DNA from: Paenibacillus sp. FSL R7-0345 | Lineage (GTDB): Bacteria > Bacillota > Bacilli > Paenibacillales > Paenibacillaceae | Direction of reading: 5' to 3' | Length of the DNA stretch: 64,000 bases | NCBI RefSeq assembly: GCF_038595055.1 | Contig: NZ_CP152002.1 | Span: forward strand, 1,780,501 to 1,844,500 | Shown here: piece by piece, positions 11,421-22,340 of the stretch | How the letters are laid out: the number at the start of each line of letters is the position of its first letter | Numbering within the stretch: position 1 is the first letter of the stretch | Position numbers and translations under genes: made by a program | Notes under the pieces: generated by a model | Databases searched by the model: none | What the model was told of the DNA's origin: nothing | The model's input: the letters and a program-made list of their open reading frames with translations, nothing else

Positions 11421-12950
11421 ATGGATCAGACGACAAAATGCAAACAGCTTATCAGGCTGCTTCCGGGGGAATGCTGGTGGGGAGGACGCGCTGCTGATGG
11501 CAAAAGCATGCCCTACGGGACGGAGCTGTTCCGGGCGGATCTGGATGAGCACCATTACGGGAATCAGGCTTGTCCGCTGCTGCTCTCCAGCCAGGGAAGA
11601 TATATCTGGAGTGAAGAGCCCTTTGCATTCCGGTTTGAAGACGGTGTCTTGTCGATATCCGGACAGGGTGAACTAATCAGCGGAGAGGGCTACGGCAGTT
11701 TAAAAGGCGCATTCGGGCAGGCATCCCGCAGCTACTTTCCGCCTGCTCCCGGCATACCGGAGGAGCTGCTGTTCACCGCACCGCAGTACAATCTGTGGAT
11801 CGAGCTGCTCTATGAGCCGGCTCAGGAGAAGGTATTGCAGTATGCGCATAAGGTGCTTGAGCACGGGTTGCCTCCGGGTGTCATCATGATTGATGACAGC
11901 TGGCATGAGCCATACGGCACCTGGACCTTTCATTCCGGCAGATTTCCTGATCCCGGCCGGATGGTTCAGGAGCTTCATGATCTGGGCTTCAAAGTCATGC
12001 TGTGGGTCTGTCCATTCATCAGTCCGGATTCGCGTACATTCCGCCAGCTTGAGCCTGCCGGAATGCTGCTGAAGGACCGGGAGGGCAAAACTGCCCTGCG
12101 GAAATGGTGGAACGGCTTCAGCGCCGTGCTGGACTGCACTAATCCGGAAGCGGTCAAGTGGATTCAAGCGCAGCTGGATACCCTGCAGCAGGAGTACGGA
12201 ATCGACGGGTTCAAGCTGGACGCCGGCGACGCTGAGTTCTATGAGCCGGACGATCAGGCTTTTGTTCCATCCACGCGCAGCGGACACAGCGAGGCTTGGG
12301 CCAGAGCCGGCCTGAAATACAGGCTGAACGAGTACCGGGCCTGCTGGAAGCTGGCCGGACAGCCGCTGGTTCAGCGGCTGAAGGATAAAAGCCATGACTG
12401 GGAGGAGAACGGGCTGGGCGCACTGATTCCCGACGGGCTGGCCCAAGGCCTGCTGGGCTATGCGTACACCTGCCCCGATATGATCGGCGGGGGGGAAATC
12501 GGCAGCCTGACCTCAGCCAGGATCGATCCTGAACTATTCGTCCGGTATGCCCAGTGTTCTGCGCTGTTCCCGATGATGCAGTATTCGGCTGCACCGTGGC
12601 GGGTGCTGGATGAGGAGCATTTGGCTATCTGCGTAGAGGCAGCCCGGCTGCATGCGCAGTTCGGCAGCGAAATCCTGGAGCTGGCCCGCCGCGCCTCCGT
12701 TACCGGCGAGCCGATCATGCGCCATATGGCGTACGAGTTCCCGGGCCAGGGCCTGGAGGCCGTCAAGGACCAGTTTATGCTGGGTGGCAGCGTTCTGGTT
12801 GCTCCGGTTATCCGCAAAGGGATGAGATCCCGCAGCGTGATTTTCCCGGAAGGAACATGGACCGGGGATGACGGCAGCATCGTTACCGGCCCTGCTGAGC
12901 TGGAGATTGAGGCCCCGCTCAGCCGGCTGCCGTATTACCGGAAGGGGTAA
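11421..12950 (+). CDS. GH31 family glycosidase
   Basis: 509 residues, shorter than the usual 600-800 of GH31, mainly because the N-terminal beta domain is reduced. The barrel begins at about residue 120; IMIDDSWHEPYGTW and FKVMLWVCPFISPDS are barrel strands. The nucleophile is Asp267 in DGFKLDAGD and the likely acid/base is Asp338 in ALIPDGL, followed by CPDMIGGGE in the place of the family DIGGF motif. No signal peptide, so it acts in the cytoplasm on imported oligosaccharide. GH31 includes alpha-glucosidases, alpha-xylosidases and alpha-galactosidases; the reduced architecture and CPDMIGG motif recall the MYORG-like alpha-galactosidase branch, an inference only. Start ATG follows AAGGAGTGAGG. 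Probably controlled by the divergent AraC gene. Confidence 0.88.
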   Translation: MDQTTKCKQLIRLLPGECWWGGRAADGKSMPYGTELFRADLDEHHYGNQACPLLLSSQGRYIWSEEPFAFRFEDGVLSISGQGELISGEGYGSLKGAFGQASRSYFPPAPGIPEELLFTAPQYNLWIELLYEPAQEKVLQYAHKVLEHGLPPGVIMIDDSWHEPYGTWTFHSGRFPDPGRMVQELHDLGFKVMLWVCPFISPDSRTFRQLEPAGMLLKDREGKTALRKWWNGFSAVLDCTNPEAVKWIQAQLDTLQQEYGIDGFKLDAGDAEFYEPDDQAFVPSTRSGHSEAWARAGLKYRLNEYRACWKLAGQPLVQRLKDKSHDWEENGLGALIPDGLAQGLLGYAYTCPDMIGGGEIGSLTSARIDPELFVRYAQCSALFPMMQYSAAPWRVLDEEHLAICVEAARLHAQFGSEILELARRASVTGEPIMRHMAYEFPGQGLEAVKDQFMLGGSVLVAPVIRKGMRSRSVIFPEGTWTGDDGSIVTGPAELEIEAPLSRLPYYRKG

Positions 12951-13069
12951 CGCTGTGTCATCTGCTGTATGGAAGCTGTACGGCAGATTTCAGAGAAGAG
13001 CAGGCTGCAGAGGCCGTTAATCCCCGCAGCCTGCGTATTGAGTGGGCCTGCCATGCTGTGCGGTGACTG

Positions 13070-13252
13070 TAACGGACCGTAGCACCGTCATTTTTCCTAT
13101 ATAACGCTTCTGACAAAGCTAACGGACTGTAATGCGCTTAAATCATCCCCGGGAGACATTTTTAGGCCAATTTATCGAATGTAAGGGCACTGGTGTCCGT
13201 TAGACTGAAAATATATCGATTGTACCGGAAATAAGAGCATCTCTGTCCGTTA
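13070..13252. repeat. Two direct plus two inverted 50-bp repeats
   Basis: TAACGGAC begins at 13070 and 13120 (+ strand) and its complement GTCCGTTA ends at 13202 and 13252, so four units of 50 bp are arranged as two tandem copies facing two inverted copies. The inner junction contains GAGACATTTTTAGGCC shared by both orientations. It lies in a 468-base gap; the 110 bases before it and 165 after it show no gene. Confidence 0.75.
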
Positions 13253-13418
13253 AAAACATTCAGCATTACCTGCTCATTCACCGGTTCGGTTATGGTTTGC
13301 TGACCCGCCCGGGACTTTCGGAAGGTGCCCGCCGATAATCGCCCGCCATTTTGGGTAAATAAAAGGTAGTCGTTTGGATAACCTATTACTCTAATATGGA
13401 AGAAATGAGGCGATAAGC

Positions 13419-13910
13419 ATGTCAACTTTGAACAATAGCCACCAGGAGGCTGTCGAGACGGTCCGCAAGCTGATTAAGGGCATTGATACGGCGATGTTCA
13501 CTACGATTTCACCTGAAGGTCTGGTTTCCCGGCCGATGAAAACGCAGGAAGTGGAATTTGACGGGGATCTGTGGTTCCTGACCAAACGGGATACCAGCAA
13601 GTTCGACGAGATTCTGCACGACCCGCGGGTTAACGTGGTATACGCAGATAAATCCTATGTATCTATCCGCGGTGTGGCGAGAATCGTAGAGGATGTGGCC
13701 AAGAAGAAGGAATTCTGGAATCCGGGCTATGAGGCTTTTTTGAAGACCAGCTATGATGATCCGGAAGTGATCCTGATTCAGGTGCATGCCGAAGCGGCAG
13801 AGTACTGGAAGAGCGGCAATCTGGCCGAGAAGGCGACCTACATGTTCAAAAGAATAACCAACCAGAATACGGAAGATTCGAACCTCAATCAGACGGTTGA
13901 ACTGGAATAG
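13419..13910 (+). CDS. General stress protein 26-like, pyridoxamine-5'-phosphate-oxidase fold
   Basis: 163 residues. The split-barrel flavin-binding fold is recognisable from AMFTTISPEGLVSRPM, LWFLTKRDTSKFDEI and VNVVYADKSYVSIRG, then EVILIQVHAEAAEYW. Proteins of this group (Bacillus general stress protein 26) bind FMN or a related cofactor in the cytoplasm; a reaction is seldom proven. It is a single gene between a repeat cluster and its own terminator, with only a weak GAGGCG site before the ATG. Related flavin reductases or haem-utilisation proteins share the fold, so only the family is claimed. Confidence 0.85.
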   Translation: MSTLNNSHQEAVETVRKLIKGIDTAMFTTISPEGLVSRPMKTQEVEFDGDLWFLTKRDTSKFDEILHDPRVNVVYADKSYVSIRGVARIVEDVAKKKEFWNPGYEAFLKTSYDDPEVILIQVHAEAAEYWKSGNLAEKATYMFKRITNQNTEDSNLNQTVELE

Positions 13911-13931
13911 CACTGAAGAGGATAGCATGAC

Positions 13932-13967
13932 AAAAAGGAGCCCGCTGCGAAAGCGGAGCTCCTTTTT
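13932..13967. terminator. Terminator, convergent genes
   Basis: AAGGAGC and GCTCCTT arms with CGCT/AGCG inside, A-run before and T-run after, so it can act on both strands between the stress-protein gene and the chemoreceptor. Confidence 0.85.
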
Positions 13968-13990
13968 GGTTCGTGGCTGTATGCTGAAGC

Positions 13991-15703
13991 TCAGATTTTG
14001 AACTGGTTCAGAATCTTCTGGAGATCATCGGCCAGACTGGCTAATGCCTGGGCTGAAGAAGAAATCTCTTCCATGGAGGCCAGCTGCTCTTCGGTTGCGG
14101 CAGAGATATTTTGCGAGAGGGAAGAAGAGTCCCTGGCAACCTCGCTAACCTGGCCGATAGAGGCATTCACGCTAACGGCACCACCGGCGAGCTTTTGCAG
14201 AGCAGCAGAAATGTCCCCGATCTGGGCAACGAACCGGCTCACCGCCTCATCAATGTTGCGGAAGGAGCTGCCGGCATCGTCCACTACGATCAACCCGGCA
14301 TGCACTTCTTTTGAAGCGATATCCATCGTATGCAGTGTTGTCTCTGTATCCTGCTGGATAAGGTGTATAAGCTGCGTAACCTGCTCGGTTGATCTGTCCG
14401 ACTGCTCGGCCAGCTTCCGCACTTCACCGGCTACCACTGCGAAGCCTCTGCCATGTTCCCCGGCTCTGGCTGCTTCAATTGATGCATTCAGTGCAAGCAG
14501 ATTGGTCTGGGCTGAAATCCCGGAGATCACACTAACAATCTGCTCTATTTGACTAGAGCGGCTATTGAGGCTGTTAACTGCTTCATAGAGGCTGCTTACA
14601 TTTGTAGAAATCGAGTGCATTTGTGAGGTAACCTCTGTAATGGCCTGATTGCCCTCAAGCGACATTTGGGAAGCGTGGAGTGCATCTTGTTTCATTTGTT
14701 CTGTATGGCCGGCAATTTCCCGGGCATAGCCGGTCATGTCAGAAATGGAAGCCGAGCTCTCTTCGACAATATCCACCTGCTTCTCTGTACCGGATACCAG
14801 ATCCTGAACCGTCTCGGCAATATGGCCGCTGGCATGGCTGTTCTGTTCTGCGCTGGCACTGAGCTCCTCGGATGTGGAGGCAACAAAATGAGAGGACTCC
14901 TGGACTGTGCTGAAAATAGACTGTAGCCTGCCGGTCATTGCATTAAAAGAAGCTGTAAGCTCACCAATCTCATCTTTGGAGGTATAGCTGCCTTTGACCG
15001 TAAAATCACCGCTTTGCGCCTCAGCCAGCAGATGCCTGACTTCCTTAACCGGTTTTACGATCATCCGGGCAATCAGAGTGCCCAGCAGCACCAGGAGCGC
15101 CAGTGCAGCAAGAATAACAATGGAGGAGATAATAAGAATGCGGATTACACTGCTCTGATTTTCGGTGTTTATAGTGCCTGCACCATCCACTTTCGAGCGC
15201 TGCAAGGCTTTAAGCGTATCATTAACCAGTTTTCGCTGTGATTCAACTTCCTCAGTATAAAGAGCGTAGGCCTCTGTATTTTTATTTTGGATAGCCAGTT
15301 CCACGACCCGGTCCCGGGAGATTTTCAAAGCATCGGCGTACTCATGATATTGGGTCATTAACTGGCGTTCTTCTTCTCTGAGATGGGTTGCTTCAATCTC
15401 CTGAATCATGCCGTCAATTTCCTCCCAGGCGGAGATGATCTCCCCGTTAAGCTCCTTGGTCCGAGCGGCATCTGTGGTTGCGAGGATTTCCAGCGTGTAG
15501 GCATCACTTGCCCTGACGTTTACCCGGATTTGCATAACGGTATTAAGCGGTATCAGATTTTCTTCATACATGACTGTTGATTCATCAGCCATTTTATTGG
15601 TGTATTGCTGTCCGAGAATCCCCACTGTTAATAAGGAAATGGCGCTTACGCAGATAAGGATCATAAGCTTTTTGGCAATGCTAAGGTTTTTCAGAAGCTT
15701 CAT
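13991..15703 (-). CDS. Methyl-accepting chemotaxis protein, four-helix-bundle sensor
   Basis: 570 residues. Membrane segment about 10-30, periplasm-equivalent four-helix-bundle sensor about 35-180 (4HB_MCP type), second membrane segment about 188-210, HAMP about 211-265, then a long coiled coil with the invariant hairpin ([21 protein letters not shown] is its core, followed by [20 protein letters not shown]). It signals to CheA/CheW at the cell membrane; the ligand is unknown. The gene stands alone on the minus strand with GGGGAA before the ATG and a flagellar sigma-D type promoter 52 bases upstream of the start, which fits regulation with motility genes. Assignment certain. Confidence 0.96.
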   Translation of the reverse strand: MKLLKNLSIAKKLMILICVSAISLLTVGILGQQYTNKMADESTVMYEENLIPLNTVMQIRVNVRASDAYTLEILATTDAARTKELNGEIISAWEEIDGMIQEIEATHLREEERQLMTQYHEYADALKISRDRVVELAIQNKNTEAYALYTEEVESQRKLVNDTLKALQRSKVDGAGTINTENQSSVIRILIISSIVILAALALLVLLGTLIARMIVKPVKEVRHLLAEAQSGDFTVKGSYTSKDEIGELTASFNAMTGRLQSIFSTVQESSHFVASTSEELSASAEQNSHASGHIAETVQDLVSGTEKQVDIVEESSASISDMTGYAREIAGHTEQMKQDALHASQMSLEGNQAITEVTSQMHSISTNVSSLYEAVNSLNSRSSQIEQIVSVISGISAQTNLLALNASIEAARAGEHGRGFAVVAGEVRKLAEQSDRSTEQVTQLIHLIQQDTETTLHTMDIASKEVHAGLIVVDDAGSSFRNIDEAVSRFVAQIGDISAALQKLAGGAVSVNASIGQVSEVARDSSSLSQNISAATEEQLASMEEISSSAQALASLADDLQKILNQFKI

Positions 15704-15754
15704 CGGAGTTCCCCTTTATTATCTGTAATTTGAATTGTTTTTCAACTCTCAGAT

Positions 15755-15781
15755 ATATCGTCAGTCTGGTCCGGTTTTTTA
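15755..15781 (-). promoter_or_regulatory. Sigma-D type promoter of the chemoreceptor
   Basis: On the minus strand: TAAA (15781-15778), 15 bases, GACGATAT (15762-15755). The sigma-D consensus is TAAA-N15-GCCGATAT, so there is one mismatch. The same GACGATAT octamer precedes the other chemoreceptor gene at 55.2 kb. Confidence 0.75.
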
Positions 15782-15827
15782 AGGAAAATAGAGGGGAATA
15801 GTACTTTTTTCGTTGTGTAAAATATGG

Positions 15828-15864
15828 AAAAAGGGCTTTAGTCCCCCTGGGAGACTAAAGCCCT
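15828..15864 (-). terminator. Terminator of the lacI-GH36 operon
   Basis: GGGCTTTAGTC pairs with GACTAAAGCCC around a 9-base loop; on the minus strand it is followed by TTTTTCC. Confidence 0.85.
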
Positions 15865-15894
15865 CTGTAGTAACGGTATGATTTTATAAACAGA

Positions 15895-18183
15895 TCAGCC
15901 TTGTACGGCTCTCAGTCGGTAGGTGCAGCTGGCGAAGTCGCCGCGCAGATCGGACACGATGAGACCGATGCGCATCAGGCGGTCGCCGCCGTAAGGTGTT
16001 CCGCCGAAGGCCGGCTGGAACGGGGCAGAGCTGTCTGCTGCAGCAGCCGCTGTACTGCCATGGCTGTCCGTGCTGTCCGCTGCGCCGGTCTCCAGCACAT
16101 AATCCAGCTCAGGATCAAGTCCTTTAAGCGCAAGCCGGGTAATTGGGGCATTAGGCTTGGCAAGTACACGGAAGTACGCGACAAAGGCTTCTGTCTTGTC
16201 TTCACTGACAAACATCCAGGCGGTATCCCCGCTGCCTTCGAACGGGCTCATCAGCCGGTACATATCACCTTGCTGGACAAGCGTACGGATTTCTTTGTAT
16301 TGGGCGATCTGCTTGGCAGCCAGGTTCTTTTCTGCTTCGGTGAAGGCAGTCAGATCCAGCTCATAGCCGAAGTTTCCGCTCATGGCCACGTCGCCGCGGA
16401 TCGCAAGCGAGGTTGTGCGCTCAACCTGGTGGTTCGGCACGGCGGAGACGTGTGCGCCCATGCTGCTGGCCGGGTACACAATGCTTGTGCCGTACTGGAT
16501 CGCCAGACGCTCGATGGCATCGGTGTCATCACTGGTCCAGGTCTGCGGCATGTAGAACAGCATGCCCGGATCGAACCGGCCGCCGCCGCCGGAGCAGCTC
16601 TCGAACAGGATGTCAGGGAAACGTGAAGTCAGGCGCTCCATCAGGTTATACAGGCCGAGCATGTAGCGGTGGGCCGTTTCCTTCTGGCGCTCAGGAGCTG
16701 CAGCAGCAGAGACAACCTCGGTCATGTTGCGGTTCATGTCCCATTTAACATACGTAACCGGCGCGCTTGCAAAGACGGCGCTCAAGGTTTCATACAGATA
16801 ATCGCAGACCTCCGGACGTGAAAGGTCAAGAATCAGCTGGTTGCGAGCCTCGGTACGGCGGCGCCCTTCAGCATGCAGGCACCAGTCCGGGTGTTTGCGG
16901 TACAGCTCGCTGTCCGGCGAGACCATTTCCGGCTCTACCCACAGGCCAAATTGCAGGCCTTCCGCATTTACGCGGCCGGCAAGGTCAGCAAGACCGCCTG
17001 GCAGCTTGCGGCTGTGTTCGAACCAGTCGCCGAGCGAGCTGTCGTCATTATCACGCTTGCCGAACCAGCCGTCATCAAGTACGAACAGCTCGATGCCGAG
17101 CGGACCGGCTTCCTTGGCAATGGCTGTGATTTTGTCGGCATCAAAGTTAAAATAAGTCGCTTCCCAGTTGTTGACCAGAATCGGACGGGCTTTGTCGCGG
17201 TGAACGCCGCGGGAGAGGCGGGTCCGGTACAGCCGGTGATAGGTGCGTGACATGCCGCCGAGACCTTCGCCGGAATAGACCAGCACCGCTTCCGGGGTCT
17301 GGAAGGTCTGACCCGGCTCGAGCAGCCAGGAGAAATCAAACGGGTTAATCCCGATGTTGACACGGGTTGTTCCGAACTGCTCAACCTCGGCAACCGCAGC
17401 GAAGCTGCCGCTGTAGACCAGGCTGAAGCCGTATACATCGCCGTGGTCTTCATCCGCGCCGTGGCGCAGCAGGGCCATGAACGGGTTAAGCTGATGGCTG
17501 CTTGAGCCGCGGCGGCTCTCCAGCGCTACCGCTGCGCCTGGTACAAGCGCGCGGCGCTGAATATGACGCTCTCTTACCCAGGCTCCGCTGAGGTGAAGGG
17601 TATCGTAGGCGGAATCGGCAAAATCAACCGAGGCGCTCAAGGCCTGCTCCAGCCGCAGCGGCTCCGAGCCGTTATGCTCAAAGTGTACGGAGCGGGCAAT
17701 CGCGCTGTGATCAGCAAAAACAGTGTACAGCAGCTTTACGGTAAGCCCGGCGTAGTCGTCCTTCAGGATAAGCTCCAGTGTCTGTGCTTCATCATCGCTT
17801 TCAGTATAGACAGCGGGAAGTCCTTCCAGAACCGGCTTGCCGGAAGTAATAGCATATCCTGCATATTTCAGCTCTGTAATCCGGCTGCCGTCGGCAAGCT
17901 GGGCCTGGTAAGCAGGACGGCGGAAATCACTTGTGCCGTATTGCGGATACTCCTGCGGCAGGGCATCCAGTGAAAGGGACGGTTTGCCCGGCACCGGATT
18001 CGGGGAGAACGATGACCGCTCGCGTAGCTGGAGCGCATCAGTCAGACTGCTGTCGTGGCGGAGGCGTGATCCCCAATACACATGGGACGGATAGCCTTCG
18101 ACGAGTTGGATAATATAGCTGGTATCTTTGGATTGAAGATGGAACAGGCCAAGCGATTCGTCTACATAAATGTTCATGCTCAT
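15895..18183 (-). CDS. Alpha-galactosidase, GH36
   Basis: 762 residues, the normal size of cytoplasmic bacterial GH36 enzymes. N-terminal beta-sandwich about 1-330, barrel about 335-650 (NWEATYFNFD, FVLDDGWFGKRD, FGLWVEPEMVSPDSELY), C-terminal beta domain. The nucleophile is Asp482 in VKWDMNRNMTE, ESCSGGGGRFD follows, and the acid/base lies in WTSDDTDAIERL (Asp552/553). It hydrolyses terminal alpha-1,6-galactose from melibiose, raffinose-type sugars or galactomannan pieces. ATGAGCATG follows AAGGAGAG; the upstream ATG is taken. It is 49 bases behind the lacI gene and shares its operon and probably its operator. No signal peptide. High confidence. Confidence 0.95.
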   Translation of the reverse strand: MSMNIYVDESLGLFHLQSKDTSYIIQLVEGYPSHVYWGSRLRHDSSLTDALQLRERSSFSPNPVPGKPSLSLDALPQEYPQYGTSDFRRPAYQAQLADGSRITELKYAGYAITSGKPVLEGLPAVYTESDDEAQTLELILKDDYAGLTVKLLYTVFADHSAIARSVHFEHNGSEPLRLEQALSASVDFADSAYDTLHLSGAWVRERHIQRRALVPGAAVALESRRGSSSHQLNPFMALLRHGADEDHGDVYGFSLVYSGSFAAVAEVEQFGTTRVNIGINPFDFSWLLEPGQTFQTPEAVLVYSGEGLGGMSRTYHRLYRTRLSRGVHRDKARPILVNNWEATYFNFDADKITAIAKEAGPLGIELFVLDDGWFGKRDNDDSSLGDWFEHSRKLPGGLADLAGRVNAEGLQFGLWVEPEMVSPDSELYRKHPDWCLHAEGRRRTEARNQLILDLSRPEVCDYLYETLSAVFASAPVTYVKWDMNRNMTEVVSAAAAPERQKETAHRYMLGLYNLMERLTSRFPDILFESCSGGGGRFDPGMLFYMPQTWTSDDTDAIERLAIQYGTSIVYPASSMGAHVSAVPNHQVERTTSLAIRGDVAMSGNFGYELDLTAFTEAEKNLAAKQIAQYKEIRTLVQQGDMYRLMSPFEGSGDTAWMFVSEDKTEAFVAYFRVLAKPNAPITRLALKGLDPELDYVLETGAADSTDSHGSTAAAAADSSAPFQPAFGGTPYGGDRLMRIGLIVSDLRGDFASCTYRLRAVQG

Positions 18184-18232
18184 GTAATGAACTCTCCTTT
18201 ATTCTTGTAATGATGATATCTGTACAGCCGGA

Positions 18233-19273
<1,041 letters not shown>

Positions 19274-19414
19274 TTATCCTACCACCCGGACGGGGAACTT
19301 TCAAGCAGACTTTTGCCGAGAATGGAAGCTGTTCTGCTGCAGCTGTTGTCTTCTAAAGCCGGGACGATTGTGTTACCATGTTGGATATTCATTGGAGGGC
19401 GGAGGAGAACGGGC

Positions 19415-21247
19415 TTGAATATTGCAGCATTTATCAGAAACTGGTTTGGACGGCTCCGCTTCAAAAGCAAGGTGATTGCGATTTTTCTTCCCTTGCTGAT
19501 TTTGTCTCTGCTTATTTTGGGCGCATTGTCCAGTCATTTATTCAGCCGTTCGCTGATTGAGCGGACCACACGCAATGTCGCGGACGAATCACAGCTGATT
19601 CTCTCCCGCACGGATTATATTCTGCGCAGCGCAGAAACGGCAGCCAATATTATGGTTACGAACATCAACCGTCTATATGAATCTTATCCGGGGGGCCAGA
19701 GTGTTCCGCTGGAGGAGGTACGCTTTGCCAATCTGATGCAGAGCCGGCTGTCCACGGACCTGTCCATTTTCCGGGAGGTTGATGCGGCGGTCTTCGTCGG
19801 CAACGACGGCACAGTCTATTCATCCTACACTTCCGGCGGAGAGGAAGGAGGCATTGCCGCAAGCAGCATGCTGGAGGAAATGCAGACAGCCGACAGCTAC
19901 GGTGTGTCCCACTGGTTCGGGATGGAGCAGCGGAGTTATCTGACTCCTGACCCGGCGGCACCTATACTGACTCTCGGCAAAATGGTCATTAACATCGACA
20001 GCGGCGAAACGCTGGGCACGCTTTTTCTGATGATCCGGGAGGAGCAGCTGTCAGCCTTTCTGCAGTCAAGTGATCCGGCTGCGCCAAAAGCGTATTATTT
20101 CATGGATGAGCGGGGGCGCATTGTAGCTGCAGCGGATAAAAGCAGCCTGCTCCAGCCGGTGGAGCAATCGGTAGCAGCTGAAATCGGGGCGGCCGGCGGC
20201 CTTGCCGGTGAAGCGAGCTTTTCCTATCTGGAGGGCGGTAATCTGGTTACCGTCAGCCGTTACGGCCGGATGGGCTGGGAGCTGATCAATGTGGTGTCTC
20301 TGAAGCTGCTGACGGCCGATGTACAGCAGAATGTGCGGCTGACGGCGCTGGTCGGCGCACTTTGTCTGATTTTTTCCCTGTTCGGGGCGAATTTGCTTTC
20401 CCGGATGGTGGCCAGTCCCCTGGAGCGGCTGACCCGGGCGATGCGGCAGGTGGTGAGCGGTGATCTGCGGCCGGTTGCAGCAGCAAGGACGGAGGATGAG
20501 ATCGGGACGATTGCCGAGGCGTTTAATTTTATGGTCGGACGGGTCGGTGAGCTGCTGGGCAAGGTGACGGAGGAGCAAAAACGCAAGCGGGAATATGAGC
20601 TGGCGCTGATCAGCGCGCAGATTAAACCGCATTTTTTGTATAACACACTGGATACCATTTACGTGCTGAATGAGCTGGACCGCAATGAGGAGGCGCGGGA
20701 TACGACGAAGGCTCTGGCGGATTTTTACCGGATGGTGCTCAATAAGGGCAGAGAGCTGATTATTCTGGAAAAAGAAGCGCAGATCACCGACGATTACCTG
20801 TCGATTATGCAGATCCGCTACCCCGACGTCTTCCGCTATGAGATCGACATTCCCCCAGAACTGTCAGGTACGCCGGTACCCAAGCTGTCGCTGCAGCCGC
20901 TGGTGGAGAATGCAATCTATCACGGGCTGAAAAAGAAAGGCAGCAAAGGCTTCATCCGGATTCAGGCAGCCGTTGCCGGAGGTAAAGTGGTTGTCCAGGT
21001 GACGGACAACGGGGTGGGCATGGATGCGGAGCGGATGGAAGCGATCATGTCCGGGCATTCGCCTGAGGAGGAGACGAGGTCGATCGGCACCTATAGTGTC
21101 CGGCAACGGCTCAGTCTATATTTTGGTGAGGAGTACGGACTGACGGTGCGGAGTGCTGCCGGAGAAGGAACAGTGGTGGAGCTGTCTTTGCCGCTGCTTG
21201 GAAACGAAAAGAGGGATGTGCACGATGTACAAGGTGATGATTGTTGA
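19415..21247 (+). CDS. YesM-type sensor histidine kinase
   Basis: 610 residues from TTG at 19415, preferred because GGAGGAGAA lies 5 bases upstream and because the protein then begins one short segment before the first membrane helix; longer in-frame starts have no ribosome site. Layout: membrane helix about 22-45, extracellular Cache-like sensor about 50-295, second helix about 305-325, HAMP about 328-380, His_kinase domain with phospho-acceptor His406 in QIKPHFLYNTLD, HATPase with NAIYHGLKKKG and DNGVGMD. This class senses extracellular sugars or the loaded binding protein of an ABC importer. It overlaps the response regulator gene by 23 bases, and the importer follows, so it should control that importer. 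Confidence 0.93.
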   Translation: MNIAAFIRNWFGRLRFKSKVIAIFLPLLILSLLILGALSSHLFSRSLIERTTRNVADESQLILSRTDYILRSAETAANIMVTNINRLYESYPGGQSVPLEEVRFANLMQSRLSTDLSIFREVDAAVFVGNDGTVYSSYTSGGEEGGIAASSMLEEMQTADSYGVSHWFGMEQRSYLTPDPAAPILTLGKMVINIDSGETLGTLFLMIREEQLSAFLQSSDPAAPKAYYFMDERGRIVAAADKSSLLQPVEQSVAAEIGAAGGLAGEASFSYLEGGNLVTVSRYGRMGWELINVVSLKLLTADVQQNVRLTALVGALCLIFSLFGANLLSRMVASPLERLTRAMRQVVSGDLRPVAAARTEDEIGTIAEAFNFMVGRVGELLGKVTEEQKRKREYELALISAQIKPHFLYNTLDTIYVLNELDRNEEARDTTKALADFYRMVLNKGRELIILEKEAQITDDYLSIMQIRYPDVFRYEIDIPPELSGTPVPKLSLQPLVENAIYHGLKKKGSKGFIRIQAAVAGGKVVVQVTDNGVGMDAERMEAIMSGHSPEEETRSIGTYSVRQRLSLYFGEEYGLTVRSAAGEGTVVELSLPLLGNEKRDVHDVQGDDC

Positions 21248-22340
21248 TGACGAGCCGCTGTTCCGCGATTTTTTGCGGCTCAAAATGGACTGGCAGCGCC
21301 ACGGCTACCAGGTATGCTGTGAAGCAAGAAACGGGCAGGAGGCACTGGTGGAGGCGGAGAAGCATCAGCCGCATCTGGCGCTGGTTGATATTAATATGCC
21401 GTTTATGGACGGCATTGAGCTGGCGGGCAAGCTGAAGGACCGCTTTGAGCGGATCGTGATTGTGTTCATTTCGGGACACAATGAGTTTGAGTATGTGCAG
21501 AAGGCGGTGCGCACCGGTGTGCAGGATTATCTGCTCAAGCCGTTTAACGAAGCGGAGATGACCGAGATGCTGGAGCGCATCCGGCCGAAGCTGCCGCGCC
21601 TGTCCGGCGGCCGCGGGGCTGACCCGCAGGTGGCGGAGGGCGGCGGGGCTCCGGCTGCCGTCCGTCCCGGACAGGAGACGCCCGAACCCGGTGCGGTACG
21701 CGACGCGATTGTGCTCGGCCTGCGCATGAAGGATGCCGACGTGCTGGACGAGGTACGCAAAGCAGTAAGCCAGCTGCGGGGGAGCCCCTGGGGAGACGAA
21801 TATGCGGATGCGATGATGATGGGGCTGCTCTCGCTGGCGTTAACCTTTGCGGGGGAACGCGGCTTTGCCTACAGCCGGGTCTGGGACAGCGAAGAGGACA
21901 AAGCGCCGTATGAGCGGCTGAAGGCATGCGGGTCCTGGGATGCGGCCGAGGCGTGGCTGATCGCCCTGTACCGCAGGGTCATCCAGCTGACCGAGGATGT
22001 GAAGCCGACCAAGGCTTCCAGCCTATTCAGCGCAGCTATCCGCTATATTGAGCAGCATTATGCGGATGCCGAACTGTCAGCCGAGCAGGTGGCGGGCGGC
22101 GTCTATGTCGACTCCAGCTATCTGCGCCGCGTGTTCCGCAAGGAGTCCGGCCACTCCATTGTCGACCATATCACCCATATCCGCATGAAAAAAGCGCGGG
22201 CCCTGCTGCTGGAAGGCAACCGCAGACTGGCCGATATCTCCCAGAGCGTCGGTTACGCCGACCCCAACTATTTCAGCAAAAGCTTCAAAAAGCGCTTCGG
22301 CGTGTCGCCGACGGAATATGAGCAGCTGGTGCGGAAGTAG
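21225..22340 (+). CDS. YesN-type response regulator with AraC output domain
   Basis: 371 residues from the ATG at 21225, which sits inside the end of the kinase gene with AGAGGGATG upstream. Receiver domain about 1-120 with acidic pair Asp8-Asp9 (IVDDEP), phospho-acceptor Asp55 (LVDINMPFMDG) and Lys105 (YLLKPF). A linker rich in Gly/Pro follows (about 123-150). The C-terminal 100 residues are an AraC double helix-turn-helix (VAGGVYVDSSYLRRVFRKE and LADISQSVGYADPNYFSKSF, ending VSPTEYEQL). Phosphorylation by the upstream kinase should activate transcription of the sugar importer at 23.2-26.4 kb. Assignment certain; inducer unknown. Confidence 0.95.
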   Translation: MYKVMIVDDEPLFRDFLRLKMDWQRHGYQVCCEARNGQEALVEAEKHQPHLALVDINMPFMDGIELAGKLKDRFERIVIVFISGHNEFEYVQKAVRTGVQDYLLKPFNEAEMTEMLERIRPKLPRLSGGRGADPQVAEGGGAPAAVRPGQETPEPGAVRDAIVLGLRMKDADVLDEVRKAVSQLRGSPWGDEYADAMMMGLLSLALTFAGERGFAYSRVWDSEEDKAPYERLKACGSWDAAEAWLIALYRRVIQLTEDVKPTKASSLFSAAIRYIEQHYADAELSAEQVAGGVYVDSSYLRRVFRKESGHSIVDHITHIRMKKARALLLEGNRRLADISQSVGYADPNYFSKSFKKRFGVSPTEYEQLVRK

